Source of the DNA: Thermoplasmata archaeon
GTDB lineage: Archaea > Thermoplasmatota > Thermoplasmata > Lutacidiplasmatales > UBA184
NCBI GenBank assembly: GCA_022749815.1
Contig: JAKIWV010000003.1
Location: forward strand, 334,311-398,310
Length of the DNA: 64,000 nt
Direction: 5' to 3'
Under the pieces are notes generated by a model. That model saw nothing but the letters and a program-made list of their open reading frames with translations. It ran no database searches and had not been told where the DNA came from. The first letter of the stretch is position 1. The number at the start of each line of letters is the position of its first letter. Below are positions 34,172 to 42,150 of this stretch, piece after piece. The position numbers and the translations under genes are program-made.

Positions 34172-34798
34172 ATGAGCCGCGGCGTGATGCTGATGAGCGG
34201 AGGCATCGACTCGCCTGTCGCCCTCTATTACATGCTCCGCCAACGACACGAGATGGTAGCGGTCCACATGGACAACCGACCGTTCACGGACGATTCCCCG
34301 CTCGAGAAGGTCGTGGACCACCTCCGGGCATTGGAGGGCGCGTTCGGCCGCAAGGTTCCGCTCTATGTATTGCCCCATGGCCCCACCCAGATCACGCTAA
34401 TGCGAAACACCGACCGGCACGTCGGGTGCGTGATGTGTCGTCGATTCATGTGGCGCTCGGCGGAGAAGGTCGCCGAGCGCGAGCTCGCGTCGTTCCTCGT
34501 GACCGGCGAGGCCTTGGGTCAGGTCGCATCGCAGACTTTGAGCAACATGCGGTCCGCGACGGCATCCGTCCAGCTGCCCATTGTCCGTCCCCTCATTGGG
34601 TTCGACAAGCAGGAGATCGAGGCCGTGGCGAAGGCGATCGGTACCTACGGGATCTCCACTCGACCCGGCCTGTGCTGCCAAGCGGTGCCGGACAAGCCGG
34701 CTACGCGAACGAATCTGGTTCAGATCCTCCAGGAGGAGGAGCGCATCGACGTGGAGCAGATCTTGGACGAGTGCGTCCGCCGCGCCGTTGTGATGTAG
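34172..34798 (+). CDS. PP-loop tRNA sulfurtransferase-like protein (ThiI C-domain only)
   Basis: The 208-residue protein begins MSRGVMLMSGGIDSPVALYY, the PP-loop ATP-binding motif of ThiI. It has the conserved cysteine in HVGCVMCRRFMWRSAEKVAE, GEALGQVASQTLSNM near residue 112, and ends with RPGLCCQAVPDKPATRTN. It lacks the N-terminal ferredoxin-like and THUMP domains of full ThiI (~400 residues). It should adenylate and thiolate a uridine in tRNA, but RNA recognition would need another protein; the 94-residue gene 34 bases downstream is a candidate partner. Confidence 0.85.
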   Translation: MSRGVMLMSGGIDSPVALYYMLRQRHEMVAVHMDNRPFTDDSPLEKVVDHLRALEGAFGRKVPLYVLPHGPTQITLMRNTDRHVGCVMCRRFMWRSAEKVAERELASFLVTGEALGQVASQTLSNMRSATASVQLPIVRPLIGFDKQEIEAVAKAIGTYGISTRPGLCCQAVPDKPATRTNLVQILQEEERIDVEQILDECVRRAVVM

Positions 34799-34832
34799 GC
34801 CACCCCCGGTACGAAAGGGGACTTCCCTGACC

Positions 34833-35117
34833 ATGGGCTACTACTCCCTTCGCCTCTGCGCAGGGGGCGGCGCTTTCGAGGCCGTTCCGTCTCCTCGATT
34901 GACGCTCCACCTTCGCCAGGTGAAGGGGACGCTCGAGTCGAACGGAATACCCGTTGTCGATGCCCGGGTCATGCTGATCGCCCAATTGCAACGGGAGGTG
35001 ACGCTGAGCCGCGACGGCCGCGTGTTGATCAAGACCCGGGACAACGACGAAGCGTCCGTGGTCTTCCATCGCCTGCGCAAGCTCCTCGACCTTCCGGAAG
35101 TGGAGGATCGCGCCTGA
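34833..35117 (+). CDS. Conserved-looking hypothetical protein
   Basis: The 94-residue product contains TLHLRQVKGTLESNGIPVVD and LSRDGRVLIKTRDNDEASVV followed by a helix FHRLRKLLDL, a compact alpha/beta pattern. No family was recognised. It starts 34 bases after the PP-loop gene on the same strand and may help it, but that is inference from position only. Confidence 0.5.
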   Translation: MGYYSLRLCAGGGAFEAVPSPRLTLHLRQVKGTLESNGIPVVDARVMLIAQLQREVTLSRDGRVLIKTRDNDEASVVFHRLRKLLDLPEVEDRA

Positions 35118-35197
35118 GTCCAATGTTGGGGGCAGATAGCCCCCGCATCCGAGAACCGTTATGCCCCACGGAGCCGTGAGGAATCTGAGGCCGGAAC

Positions 35198-36355
35198 TTG
35201 ACGAGAGAGGCCTGGGTCCTCGGGGCGGCGAGCAACCGCTTCGGCAAGATGAAGGAGAGCGGCCGCGAGGCCGCGTCCCGCGTGGCGCTCGAGGCGATCG
35301 ACACGGCGGGGCTCGCCCCAAAGGACATCGGATACACCTTCGTGGCCAATGCCTTCGGACTCGCTGAGCGCCAAGCGCATGTCGGCCCGCTGATCAATAC
35401 CGCCCTCGGGATCCCCGAGGTCCCTTCCTGCACCATCGAGTCGGCCTGTTCCTCCTCGAGCGCCGCGCTGCACGAGGCCTTCGTGCATGTCGCCGGCGGG
35501 TTTCTCGATGCGGCGCTCGTCGTCGGCGTCGAGAAGCTGTCCCATCTGGACACGCTGACCGCCACGAGCTATTTCACGATTGGAGCGGACTACCCGTTCG
35601 AGTCCCACAACGGCGCCACCTTCCCGGGGCTCTACGCAACGATCGCGAACGCCCACATGAAGCGCTACGGCACTCGACCGGAGCAACTCGGCAGCGTGGC
35701 GGTGAAGAACCACCTGAACGCGGCGTTGAACCCGCATGCCCACTTCCAGAAACCAATCACGATGGAGACGTACCTCGGCTCGCCGGTCATCGCCTCCCCC
35801 CTTCGCTTGTACGATTGCTGTCCCTTCTCCGATGGAGCGGCGGCCCTCGTGGTCGTAGCCGGCGAGAGGTACCCCAACCCGCGCACGGAACCCCTCGTGA
35901 TCAAGGCCTCGACGCGGGCGGGCTCCATTGCGGATATGCACGACCGCCCCGACCTGACGAGTCTGCCCGCGAGCCAGCGGGCCGCGGAGGCCGCCTTCCG
36001 CCAGGCGCACGTCGAGCGGAGCCAGGTGGACTTCATGGAAGTCCACGACTGTTTCACTATCGCCGAGCTCGTGGCGCTCGAGGACATGGGCTTTTTCGCC
36101 CCCGGGGAAGCGGGCAAGGCCACGGCGGACGGAATCACCGCTCGTGACGGGAAGCTTCCGGTAAACCCCTCCGGGGGACTCAAAGCCAAGGGCCATCCGG
36201 TCAGCGCGACCGGTGCCTCACAGGTGGTCGAGGTCTTTGAGCAGTTCAATGGGACGGCCGGCGCCCGACAGGTTCCGAAGACGAACTTGGCCCTCGCGCA
36301 CAATGTAGGGGCCACGGGCAGCTCGGCGTCAATCCATATCTTCGGGCGACGCTAA
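35198..36355 (+). CDS. Thiolase (acetyl-CoA acetyltransferase), SCP2-like archaeal type
   Basis: The 385-residue protein has the active-site cysteine in ESACSSSSAALHEAF near residue 84, the His motif MEVHDCFTIAE near residue 280, and the C-terminal NPSGGLKAKGHPVSATGA near residue 325. It matches archaeal thiolases that work with a DUF35 protein. It cleaves 3-ketoacyl-CoA or condenses acetyl-CoA. The start appears to be TTG 35198. The DUF35 partner and an acyl-CoA ligase follow directly, and beta-oxidation genes lie opposite. Confidence 0.92.
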   Translation: MTREAWVLGAASNRFGKMKESGREAASRVALEAIDTAGLAPKDIGYTFVANAFGLAERQAHVGPLINTALGIPEVPSCTIESACSSSSAALHEAFVHVAGGFLDAALVVGVEKLSHLDTLTATSYFTIGADYPFESHNGATFPGLYATIANAHMKRYGTRPEQLGSVAVKNHLNAALNPHAHFQKPITMETYLGSPVIASPLRLYDCCPFSDGAAALVVVAGERYPNPRTEPLVIKASTRAGSIADMHDRPDLTSLPASQRAAEAAFRQAHVERSQVDFMEVHDCFTIAELVALEDMGFFAPGEAGKATADGITARDGKLPVNPSGGLKAKGHPVSATGASQVVEVFEQFNGTAGARQVPKTNLALAHNVGATGSSASIHIFGRR

Positions 36356-36369
36356 CGAGGGGGAGAACC

Positions 36370-36789
36370 ACGTCTATCCTCCCTTCCGAACCGGCGGCCG
36401 CGCACACGATCCAGGAATTCCAGCACGGCTACGAGGACGAGCACCGGCTTAGGGGATTCCGCTCGGCCTGTGGCTTTGTGACGGCGACGTGGGGGCTGCG
36501 CTGCCCCCGGTGCGGTCAGTTCGACCTCGTGGAGTTCGCCCTTTCTGGAAAGGGCGTCGTCGCGGCCTTCACCCTGCAGAACGTTCCCGCGGACGAGTTC
36601 GTGAACGATGCGCCGTACGCCTACGTCCTCGTCGACCTGGACGAGGGGGGCCGGATCAGCGGTTGGATGCCGACGGTCAAGTCCGACGGGGACCTCGCCA
36701 TGGGCGACCGGGTACACTGGGTCGTCTCGTACAAACCGGGTGTGCAGTTCGAGAAGGACGCCACCGCATCGGTCGCTTCCGGTCGATAA
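36370..36789 (+). CDS. DUF35 zinc-ribbon/OB-fold protein, thiolase partner, apparent ACG start
   Basis: The conserved part includes the upstream residues HTIQEFQHGYEDEHRLRGF and the ribbon half WGLRCPRCGQFDLVEF, then the OB-fold ending GDRVHWVVSYKPG. The frame is open from 36241, but there is no ATG, GTG or TTG before GTG 36478, which would cut off the N-terminal helix. An ACG at 36370, five bases after a GAGGGGGAG Shine-Dalgarno-like run, gives a natural 139-residue protein. Such proteins bridge thiolase and partner enzymes and channel acyl-CoA. A sequencing error (ATG to ACG) is possible. Confidence 0.75.
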   Translation, partial: TSILPSEPAAAHTIQEFQHGYEDEHRLRGFRSACGFVTATWGLRCPRCGQFDLVEFALSGKGVVAAFTLQNVPADEFVNDAPYAYVLVDLDEGGRISGWMPTVKSDGDLAMGDRVHWVVSYKPGVQFEKDATASVASGR

Positions 36790-36821
36790 GACCTTAGCGA
36801 GGCACCGGCTGCCGTGGAGCC

Positions 36822-38522
36822 GTGGTGGCCGGGACGACCGAACGGTCGTGGCTCGGTCACTACCCCCCCGGGGTCCCTCCGACGATCGAGATCCCGGACC
36901 GTTCTCTCGTCGAGCTCGTCCAGGAATCGGTCCTCGCGCACCCGGACCGGGTCGCGTTCATCTTCTTCGGCGCGAAATGGACCTACCGTCGGTTCTGGGA
37001 GGCGGCGGGTCATCTGGCCCAGTCCCTGCTCAACGACGGTCTCCGGCGGGGCGAGCGCGTCGCGCTCTATCTCCCGAACTGTCCTGTGTACCCGATCGCC
37101 TACTTCGCCGCCCTTCGTGCCGGACTCACGGTCGTCCAGGTCAGTCCGCTCTACATCGGCCAGGATCTCCATCGACTGCTCGGGGATTCCGAGCCGAAGG
37201 CGATCTTCTGCCTGAACATCCATTGGCCGAACCTCGAAAAAGTCGCCTGGACTTTCCCGACGCCGATCGCCTACGTGACGGGGCTTCACGAACTGTATCC
37301 CTTCCCGATCCGGCTCTTCGTGAACCGGAAACTCCGTCAGAAGGGATTGCCGACGCGGATACCGGAGGGGGCCCAGGTCCGTCGGTGGCGGACCGCGATC
37401 TCCGTTCCCGGGCTGCCCGCCCCGGTACGGGTGGACGGCGCCACGGAGGTCGCCGTGCTTCAGTATACGGGGGGTACGACGGGGATTCCAAAGGCCGCGA
37501 TGCTCACCCACCGGAACCTGGTCGCGAACGCATTGCAGTGCGCCGCCTGGTTCAACGTGGCCGCCCAGGAGCGGGAGGTCGTGCTCGCATCGATCCCGTA
37601 CTTCCACGTCTATGGGATGACCGTCGCGATGACGTATCCGCTCTTGGCGGGCGCGACGATCGTCCTCGAGACTCGTCCCGATGTGGATGAGATCCTGAAG
37701 CTCGTCGACAAGTACCACCCCACCCAGTTTCCCGGGGTCCCCGCGCTCTACAATGGGATCAACCACCATCCGAAGCGGGCCCAGTACGACCTTCGGTCGA
37801 TCCGAATCTGCCTCAGCGGGTCGGCGCCCCTCCCTCTGGAGGTAGCCAGGCAGTTCGAGGCGAACACCGGCGGTCGGTTGGTGGAGGGATACGGGCTCTC
37901 TGAGACCTCGCCCGTCACGCACGCGAATCCGATCCGGGGCGAACGGCGGGCCGGATCGGTCGGTCTTCCCGTACCGAACACCGAGCAGCGCGTCGTGGAC
38001 CTCGAAACCGGTACGAAGACCCTCCCGGCCCTGGAAGCCGGAGAGCTGTGCGTGCGCGGACCACAAGTGATGCTGGGGTACTACCACCAGCCCGAGGAGA
38101 CGGCCGCGGTGCTGAAGGATGGCTGGTTCCGGACCGGCGACATCGCCTACATCGACGCAGACGGCTACTGCTTCATTGTCGACCGGAAAAAGGACCTGAT
38201 CAACGTCGGGGGGCTCAAGGTCTACCCCCGCGAGGTCGAGGAGGTCCTCTTCCAGCACCCCGGCGTCGCCGACGCGGCGGTCATCGGCGTTCCGGACGCC
38301 GAACTCGGAGAGGCGGTGCGGGCCTTCGTGGTCCGAAAGCCCAACGGCACCGTCAGCGCCGAGGAGCTGATCCAGTTCGTGCGCGATCGCGTGGCGCACT
38401 ACAAAGCGCCCCGCGACGTGGAATTCCGCACCGCCCTGCCCCGGAGCGGTGTGCAGAAGGTGCTGCGCCGAGAGCTCCGGGTGGCCGCGACGGGCGCAGC
38501 GACTACGGTCCCCGGGCGATGA
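36822..38522 (+). CDS. Long-chain fatty-acid-CoA ligase (AMP-binding)
   Basis: The 566-residue adenylate-forming enzyme has the AMP-binding P-loop LQYTGGTTGIPKAAMLTHRN near residue 213, VEGYGLSETSPVTH near 352, WFRTGDIAYIDADGYCFIVD near 437 and the hinge RKKDLINVGGLKVYPREVEE, and ends with the catalytic-lysine region LPRSGVQKVLRREL. It activates fatty acids to acyl-CoA for beta-oxidation by the neighbouring enzymes. The last 20 bases overlap the convergent acyl-CoA dehydrogenase gene. Confidence 0.94.
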   Translation: MVAGTTERSWLGHYPPGVPPTIEIPDRSLVELVQESVLAHPDRVAFIFFGAKWTYRRFWEAAGHLAQSLLNDGLRRGERVALYLPNCPVYPIAYFAALRAGLTVVQVSPLYIGQDLHRLLGDSEPKAIFCLNIHWPNLEKVAWTFPTPIAYVTGLHELYPFPIRLFVNRKLRQKGLPTRIPEGAQVRRWRTAISVPGLPAPVRVDGATEVAVLQYTGGTTGIPKAAMLTHRNLVANALQCAAWFNVAAQEREVVLASIPYFHVYGMTVAMTYPLLAGATIVLETRPDVDEILKLVDKYHPTQFPGVPALYNGINHHPKRAQYDLRSIRICLSGSAPLPLEVARQFEANTGGRLVEGYGLSETSPVTHANPIRGERRAGSVGLPVPNTEQRVVDLETGTKTLPALEAGELCVRGPQVMLGYYHQPEETAAVLKDGWFRTGDIAYIDADGYCFIVDRKKDLINVGGLKVYPREVEEVLFQHPGVADAAVIGVPDAELGEAVRAFVVRKPNGTVSAEELIQFVRDRVAHYKAPRDVEFRTALPRSGVQKVLRRELRVAATGAATTVPGR

Positions 38523-39696
38523 GGTCTCGGGCGATCACGACCCGCTGGATCTCGTTCGTGCCTTCGAAGATCTCCGAGATCCGCGCGTCGCGGTAGGCTC
38601 GTTCGATCGGCGTGCCCCGGATGTAGCCCAGGCCCCCGTGGATCTGGAGTGCCTCGTCGATCACGTCTGCGGCCCATTCGGACCCGAGACATTTCACGAC
38701 GGCGGATTCGCGCGTCTTGCGTTCCCGGTCCGATCGGCTCCATTTAGTCGGGTCGTGGCCCATGCTGTCCTGGTGGGCGGCCGCATGGTACACGAGGTAT
38801 CGGAGCGCCTGGATGTGCATCGCCATGTCGGCGAGCTTGAACTGGATCGCCTCATACTCGCTGATCGGCAGGCCGAATTGCGTCCGGTTCTGCGCGAAGG
38901 TGAGCGCTTCTTGGAGAGCGGCCTGCATCCCTCCCAGGGAAGCCGCACCGAGCGAGACACGGCCCACGTCGAGGGCCGTCATCGCCGCTCGGAATCCCAT
39001 CCCGACGCCCCCGAGCACGCCGTCGGCCGCGACCTCGACGCTTTCGAGGATCAGCTCGGCCGTGGACGTACCGTGGAGACCCATCTTCTTCTCGCACCGG
39101 CCGACGCGGAAGCCGGGGGTCCCTTTGTCGACCAGGAACGCGGTGATGCCGCCGTGGGGGCCCTTCTTGGCATCGTTGGCCGCCATCACGAGGACGGTGT
39201 CGGCCTCCGCCCCATTCGTCACGTACAGTTTCGTGCCGTTGAGCACCCACGAATCGCCCTTGGGCGCGGCGGAGGTCTTCAGGGCCCCCGAGTCGCTCCC
39301 AGAGCCGGGCTCGGTGAGGCTGAAGGCGAGGAGCTTCCGACCCTGGGCCGCCGGCGTCAGCCATCGGCGCTTCTGCTCCTCCGTTCCGTAGTAGAGGATT
39401 GGAGTCGCGCCGAGGGAGGTGTGAGCGGCGACGATGGCCACGTGGGAGGCGTCGACGCGGCCCAACTCTTCGGCGAGGATCGAGTATCCCACCTTGCCGA
39501 GTCCCAGGCCGCCGTATTGCTCCGGTATCGGGACGCCGAAGTACCCTTCCGCCTGCATCCGCGCCACGGTCGCCGCGGGGAACAGCTCCTTGTCGTCCAT
39601 TTCCGCCACGACGGGCGCGATCTCCTTCTGGGCGAAGGTCCGGACCGCCTCCCGGAGCGCGTCCTGCTCCGGTGTGAACGTGAACTCGATCGACAT
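38503..39696 (-). CDS. Acyl-CoA dehydrogenase
   Basis: The 397-residue flavoprotein shows the family order: an N-terminal helical domain (FTPEQDALREAVRTFAQKEI), the FAD/substrate block LLAFSLTEPGSGSDSGALKT near residue 125, WVLNGTKLYVTNG, and C-terminal IHGGLGYIRGTPIERAYRDA with the catalytic-base region and RISEIFEGTNEIQRVVIARD at the end. It makes trans-2-enoyl-CoA and passes electrons to ETF, encoded about 7 kb away. It is followed on the same strand by the enoyl-CoA hydratase gene upstream, 3 bases apart. Confidence 0.95.
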   Translation of the reverse strand: MSIEFTFTPEQDALREAVRTFAQKEIAPVVAEMDDKELFPAATVARMQAEGYFGVPIPEQYGGLGLGKVGYSILAEELGRVDASHVAIVAAHTSLGATPILYYGTEEQKRRWLTPAAQGRKLLAFSLTEPGSGSDSGALKTSAAPKGDSWVLNGTKLYVTNGAEADTVLVMAANDAKKGPHGGITAFLVDKGTPGFRVGRCEKKMGLHGTSTAELILESVEVAADGVLGGVGMGFRAAMTALDVGRVSLGAASLGGMQAALQEALTFAQNRTQFGLPISEYEAIQFKLADMAMHIQALRYLVYHAAAHQDSMGHDPTKWSRSDRERKTRESAVVKCLGSEWAADVIDEALQIHGGLGYIRGTPIERAYRDARISEIFEGTNEIQRVVIARDLIARGP

Positions 39697-39699
39697 GGT

Positions 39700-40485
39700 T
39701 TAGGCTCCGGTGAATTTCGGCGGACGCCGTTCGACGAAGGCGGCGATGCCTTCGTCGAGGTCGGTGCTCCCCATCACGTCGCGTAGGAAGGCCGCCTTCT
39801 CCGCCTGAAGGCCTGCCGCGAGGGGACCGTCCAGCCCGGCGGTGATCGCCTGCTTGGCCCCGGCGACGGCCCGGGGCGCCTTCTGCGCGATGGTGTGGGC
39901 CCAATCTCGCGCGGCGCGCAATTCCTGCCCCGAAGGGACCACCTTGTTGACCAGCCCGATACGAAGGGCTTCGGCCCCTGGGATCAACGCGCCGGTGAAG
40001 ATCAGCTCCTTCGCTTTCGCGACACCGACCAGGCGCGGCAAGCGCTGGGTTCCACCGTAGGCGGGCAGGAGCCCGAGCCCGACCTCGGGAGCGCCCAGCT
40101 TCGCGGAGTCCGCGGAGATCCTCAGGTCACACGCGAGCGCGAGTTCCAGTCCACCACCAACGGCGAGGCCGTTGATCGCAGCGATCGTAGGGCACCGGAG
40201 GTCCGCAAGACGCTGGAAGAGTGCCTGTCCCCGGGCCTGAATCTCGGGAGCCTTTTCTTTCCCGAGCACCGCCATCTCCTTGACGTCGGCGCCGGCGCAG
40301 AAATATTGTCCATCTCCGGTGAGCACCACGCACCGGGTCTTCGCATCCGATGCGATCGTTGCGAGTCGAGCGTCGAATTGGTCCAGCAAACCCCTGCTCA
40401 ACGCATTCACCGGTGGGTGGCGCAGGATGAGGAGCTCGACCCCGTCCTCCTCGCTCTTCGTTCCGACCAGTTCCGGTGTGCTCAC
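39700..40485 (-). CDS. Enoyl-CoA hydratase/isomerase (crotonase family)
   Basis: The 261-residue protein has the oxyanion-hole blocks FCAGADVKEMAVLGKEKAP near residue 62 and AINGLAVGGGLELALACDLR near residue 104, and the catalytic glutamates in GGLELAL and APEVGLGLLPAYGGTQRLPR. It hydrates trans-2-enoyl-CoA. It is expressed just before the acyl-CoA dehydrogenase gene. A GCTTAAATC box lies about 38 bases before the GTG start. Confidence 0.94.
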   Translation of the reverse strand: MSTPELVGTKSEEDGVELLILRHPPVNALSRGLLDQFDARLATIASDAKTRCVVLTGDGQYFCAGADVKEMAVLGKEKAPEIQARGQALFQRLADLRCPTIAAINGLAVGGGLELALACDLRISADSAKLGAPEVGLGLLPAYGGTQRLPRLVGVAKAKELIFTGALIPGAEALRIGLVNKVVPSGQELRAARDWAHTIAQKAPRAVAGAKQAITAGLDGPLAAGLQAEKAAFLRDVMGSTDLDEGIAAFVERRPPKFTGA

Positions 40486-40580
40486 GGCCCCGCCCGATCG
40501 ACGCCACGGGGCGGGCGCGATTTAAGCGCTCGGTCGAGAGGCCGGACCGGGATCGTCGACCTCGGCCCCGCGCGCAGTGT

Positions 40581-40588
40581 GATATAGG
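40581..40588 (+). promoter_or_regulatory. TATA box of the agmatinase gene
   Basis: GATATAGG is centred 24 bases before GTG 40608, fixing that codon as the start rather than the longer frame from 40476. Confidence 0.6.
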
Positions 40589-40607
40589 CGACGCCGGTCC
40601 TCTCCGT

Positions 40608-41480
40608 GTGAATCCCCCGGGAACCTTCTCCGACGCCCGAGCCTCCTGGGACGAGGCCGAATTCGTCATTGTGGGCGTTCCGTTTGACCGGACCACGTCG
40701 TTCCGCCCCGGGGCTCGGTTCGGCCCCGACGCGATCCGGCAGCAATCGTACACCTTCGAATCGTACGACCTCGAAACGGGGGTGGATCTCTCCGAGGTCC
40801 CGGTTCACGACTTTGGAAACACGGATCAATTCGGCACCGCCCAACAGATGGTCGACGGGGTCCGGGAGGAGATTCGGCCGATCTTCACGGCGGGCAAGAT
40901 TCCCATCGTGTTCGGAGGGGATCACGCCTGCTCTCCCCCCGTAGTCGAAGCCCATCCCGACCCGACGTCGCTTGGAGTACTGTATCTAGATGCCCACATG
41001 GATTTCCGGTCCGAGTATCTGGGCGATCCCAGAAGCCACGGCTGCTCTTCTCGCCGGATCGTCGAGCGCGTCGGCGCCCGGAACGTGGTGGTCTTCGGAG
41101 TGCGTTCCGTTTCGAAACAAGAGATGGAGGATAACCGAACCATCGGGATGTCGTACGTCACGGCCCACGAGATCGCCGCCGAGGGCGTGGAATCCGCCAT
41201 GCAGCGCGCCCTGAACATGCTCAAGACCGATCGCATCTACATCTCCCTCGACATCGACGCCATCGATCCGGCCTACGCCGCTGCGACCGGCACGCCCGAA
41301 CCCTTCGGTCTCACCCCGCGCGACGTCAAGTACGCGATCGGTCAGGCCGCGCCACGTCTCGCCGGGCTCGACATCATGGAAGTGAGCCCGCCGTGGGACA
41401 TGGGCAACACGAGCGGCCTCGCGGCCCGCCTCGCGCGAGAGGCCATCGTGCGCGTCGTCGCGAGTCGTCGCGCCCACTAG
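40608..41480 (+). CDS. speB: Agmatinase (ureohydrolase family)
   Basis: The 290-residue enzyme has the ureohydrolase metal motifs: GGDHACSPP near residue 105, YLDAHMDFRSEY near residue 126 (DAHxD) and SLDIDAIDPAYAAATGTPEP near residue 212. The substrate loop FGVPFDRTTSFRPGARFGPD type sequence near residue 22 matches archaeal agmatinases. It converts agmatine to putrescine and urea for polyamine synthesis. Bud32 follows 11 bases downstream. Confidence 0.93.
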   Translation: MNPPGTFSDARASWDEAEFVIVGVPFDRTTSFRPGARFGPDAIRQQSYTFESYDLETGVDLSEVPVHDFGNTDQFGTAQQMVDGVREEIRPIFTAGKIPIVFGGDHACSPPVVEAHPDPTSLGVLYLDAHMDFRSEYLGDPRSHGCSSRRIVERVGARNVVVFGVRSVSKQEMEDNRTIGMSYVTAHEIAAEGVESAMQRALNMLKTDRIYISLDIDAIDPAYAAATGTPEPFGLTPRDVKYAIGQAAPRLAGLDIMEVSPPWDMGNTSGLAARLAREAIVRVVASRRAH

Positions 41481-41491
41481 GGGGACGAGCG

Positions 41492-42142
41492 GTGCCCGAC
41501 GAGGAGCCGGACCGCCCGGTCTCCCGCGGAGCGGAGGCCTCCCTACACGCCGTCGAGTGGCTCGGCCTGCCGGCCATGAGGAAAGAGCGGGAATCGAAGA
41601 ACTATCGCCCGAAGAATCTTGACGAGCGGCTCAAGCGGGAGCGGACCCGAAACGAGGTCCGGCTGCTCACCGAGGCCCGTCGGTTGGGCGTCCGGACGCC
41701 GATCGTCTACGACGTGGACCTCCCCCACCATCGCTTGATCCTGGAGCAGCTCCCCGGTCCCACACTGAAGGACCTCCTCGACGCGTCGAAGGAGGATGCC
41801 GGCCCGGTCGAGCCCCCCGTCCATGCCTTGGGGGTAGCCATTGGACGGCTCCATGCCGGCGGAATCTCTCATGGAGACCTGACGAGCAGCAACATCCTGT
41901 ACCCCGACGGACCCGATGGGCCGCCGGCGCTCCTCGACCTTTCGATGGGCTCGCGGAATGCCGGGGTCGAGGAGCGCGGCATCGACCTCCACCTGGTGGA
42001 GGAAGACCTCAAGGGGCTCCACCCGAAGGGCGAAGCGCTCGTTCGCGCGTTCCTCGACGGCTACTCGGAAGGAAACCCCGACGGCCAGGCCGAGGTGAGG
42101 AAGCGGGCCCGCGAGATTCGAGGTCGGGTCCGGTACGCCTGA
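41492..42142 (+). CDS. bud32: KEOPS complex kinase Bud32
   Basis: The 216-residue protein is a small protein-kinase-like ATPase: RKERESKNYRPKNLDERLKR near residue 30 (the Bud32 signature), the catalytic loop GISHGDLTSSNIL near residue 130, and DLSMGSRNAGVEERGIDLHL near residue 150. It supports Kae1 in making t6A37 on tRNAs. In several archaea Bud32 is fused to Kae1; here it is free. GTG 41492 begins right after the agmatinase stop. Confidence 0.92.
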   Translation: MPDEEPDRPVSRGAEASLHAVEWLGLPAMRKERESKNYRPKNLDERLKRERTRNEVRLLTEARRLGVRTPIVYDVDLPHHRLILEQLPGPTLKDLLDASKEDAGPVEPPVHALGVAIGRLHAGGISHGDLTSSNILYPDGPDGPPALLDLSMGSRNAGVEERGIDLHLVEEDLKGLHPKGEALVRAFLDGYSEGNPDGQAEVRKRAREIRGRVRYA

Positions 42143-42150
42143 GGCTCGGC

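Noticed and set aside
36621..38399. 592-residue open frame opposite the acyl-CoA ligase
   Set aside because: It is a shadow: the plus strand encodes a complete, motif-bearing ligase. The antisense sequence is charged and low-complexity.
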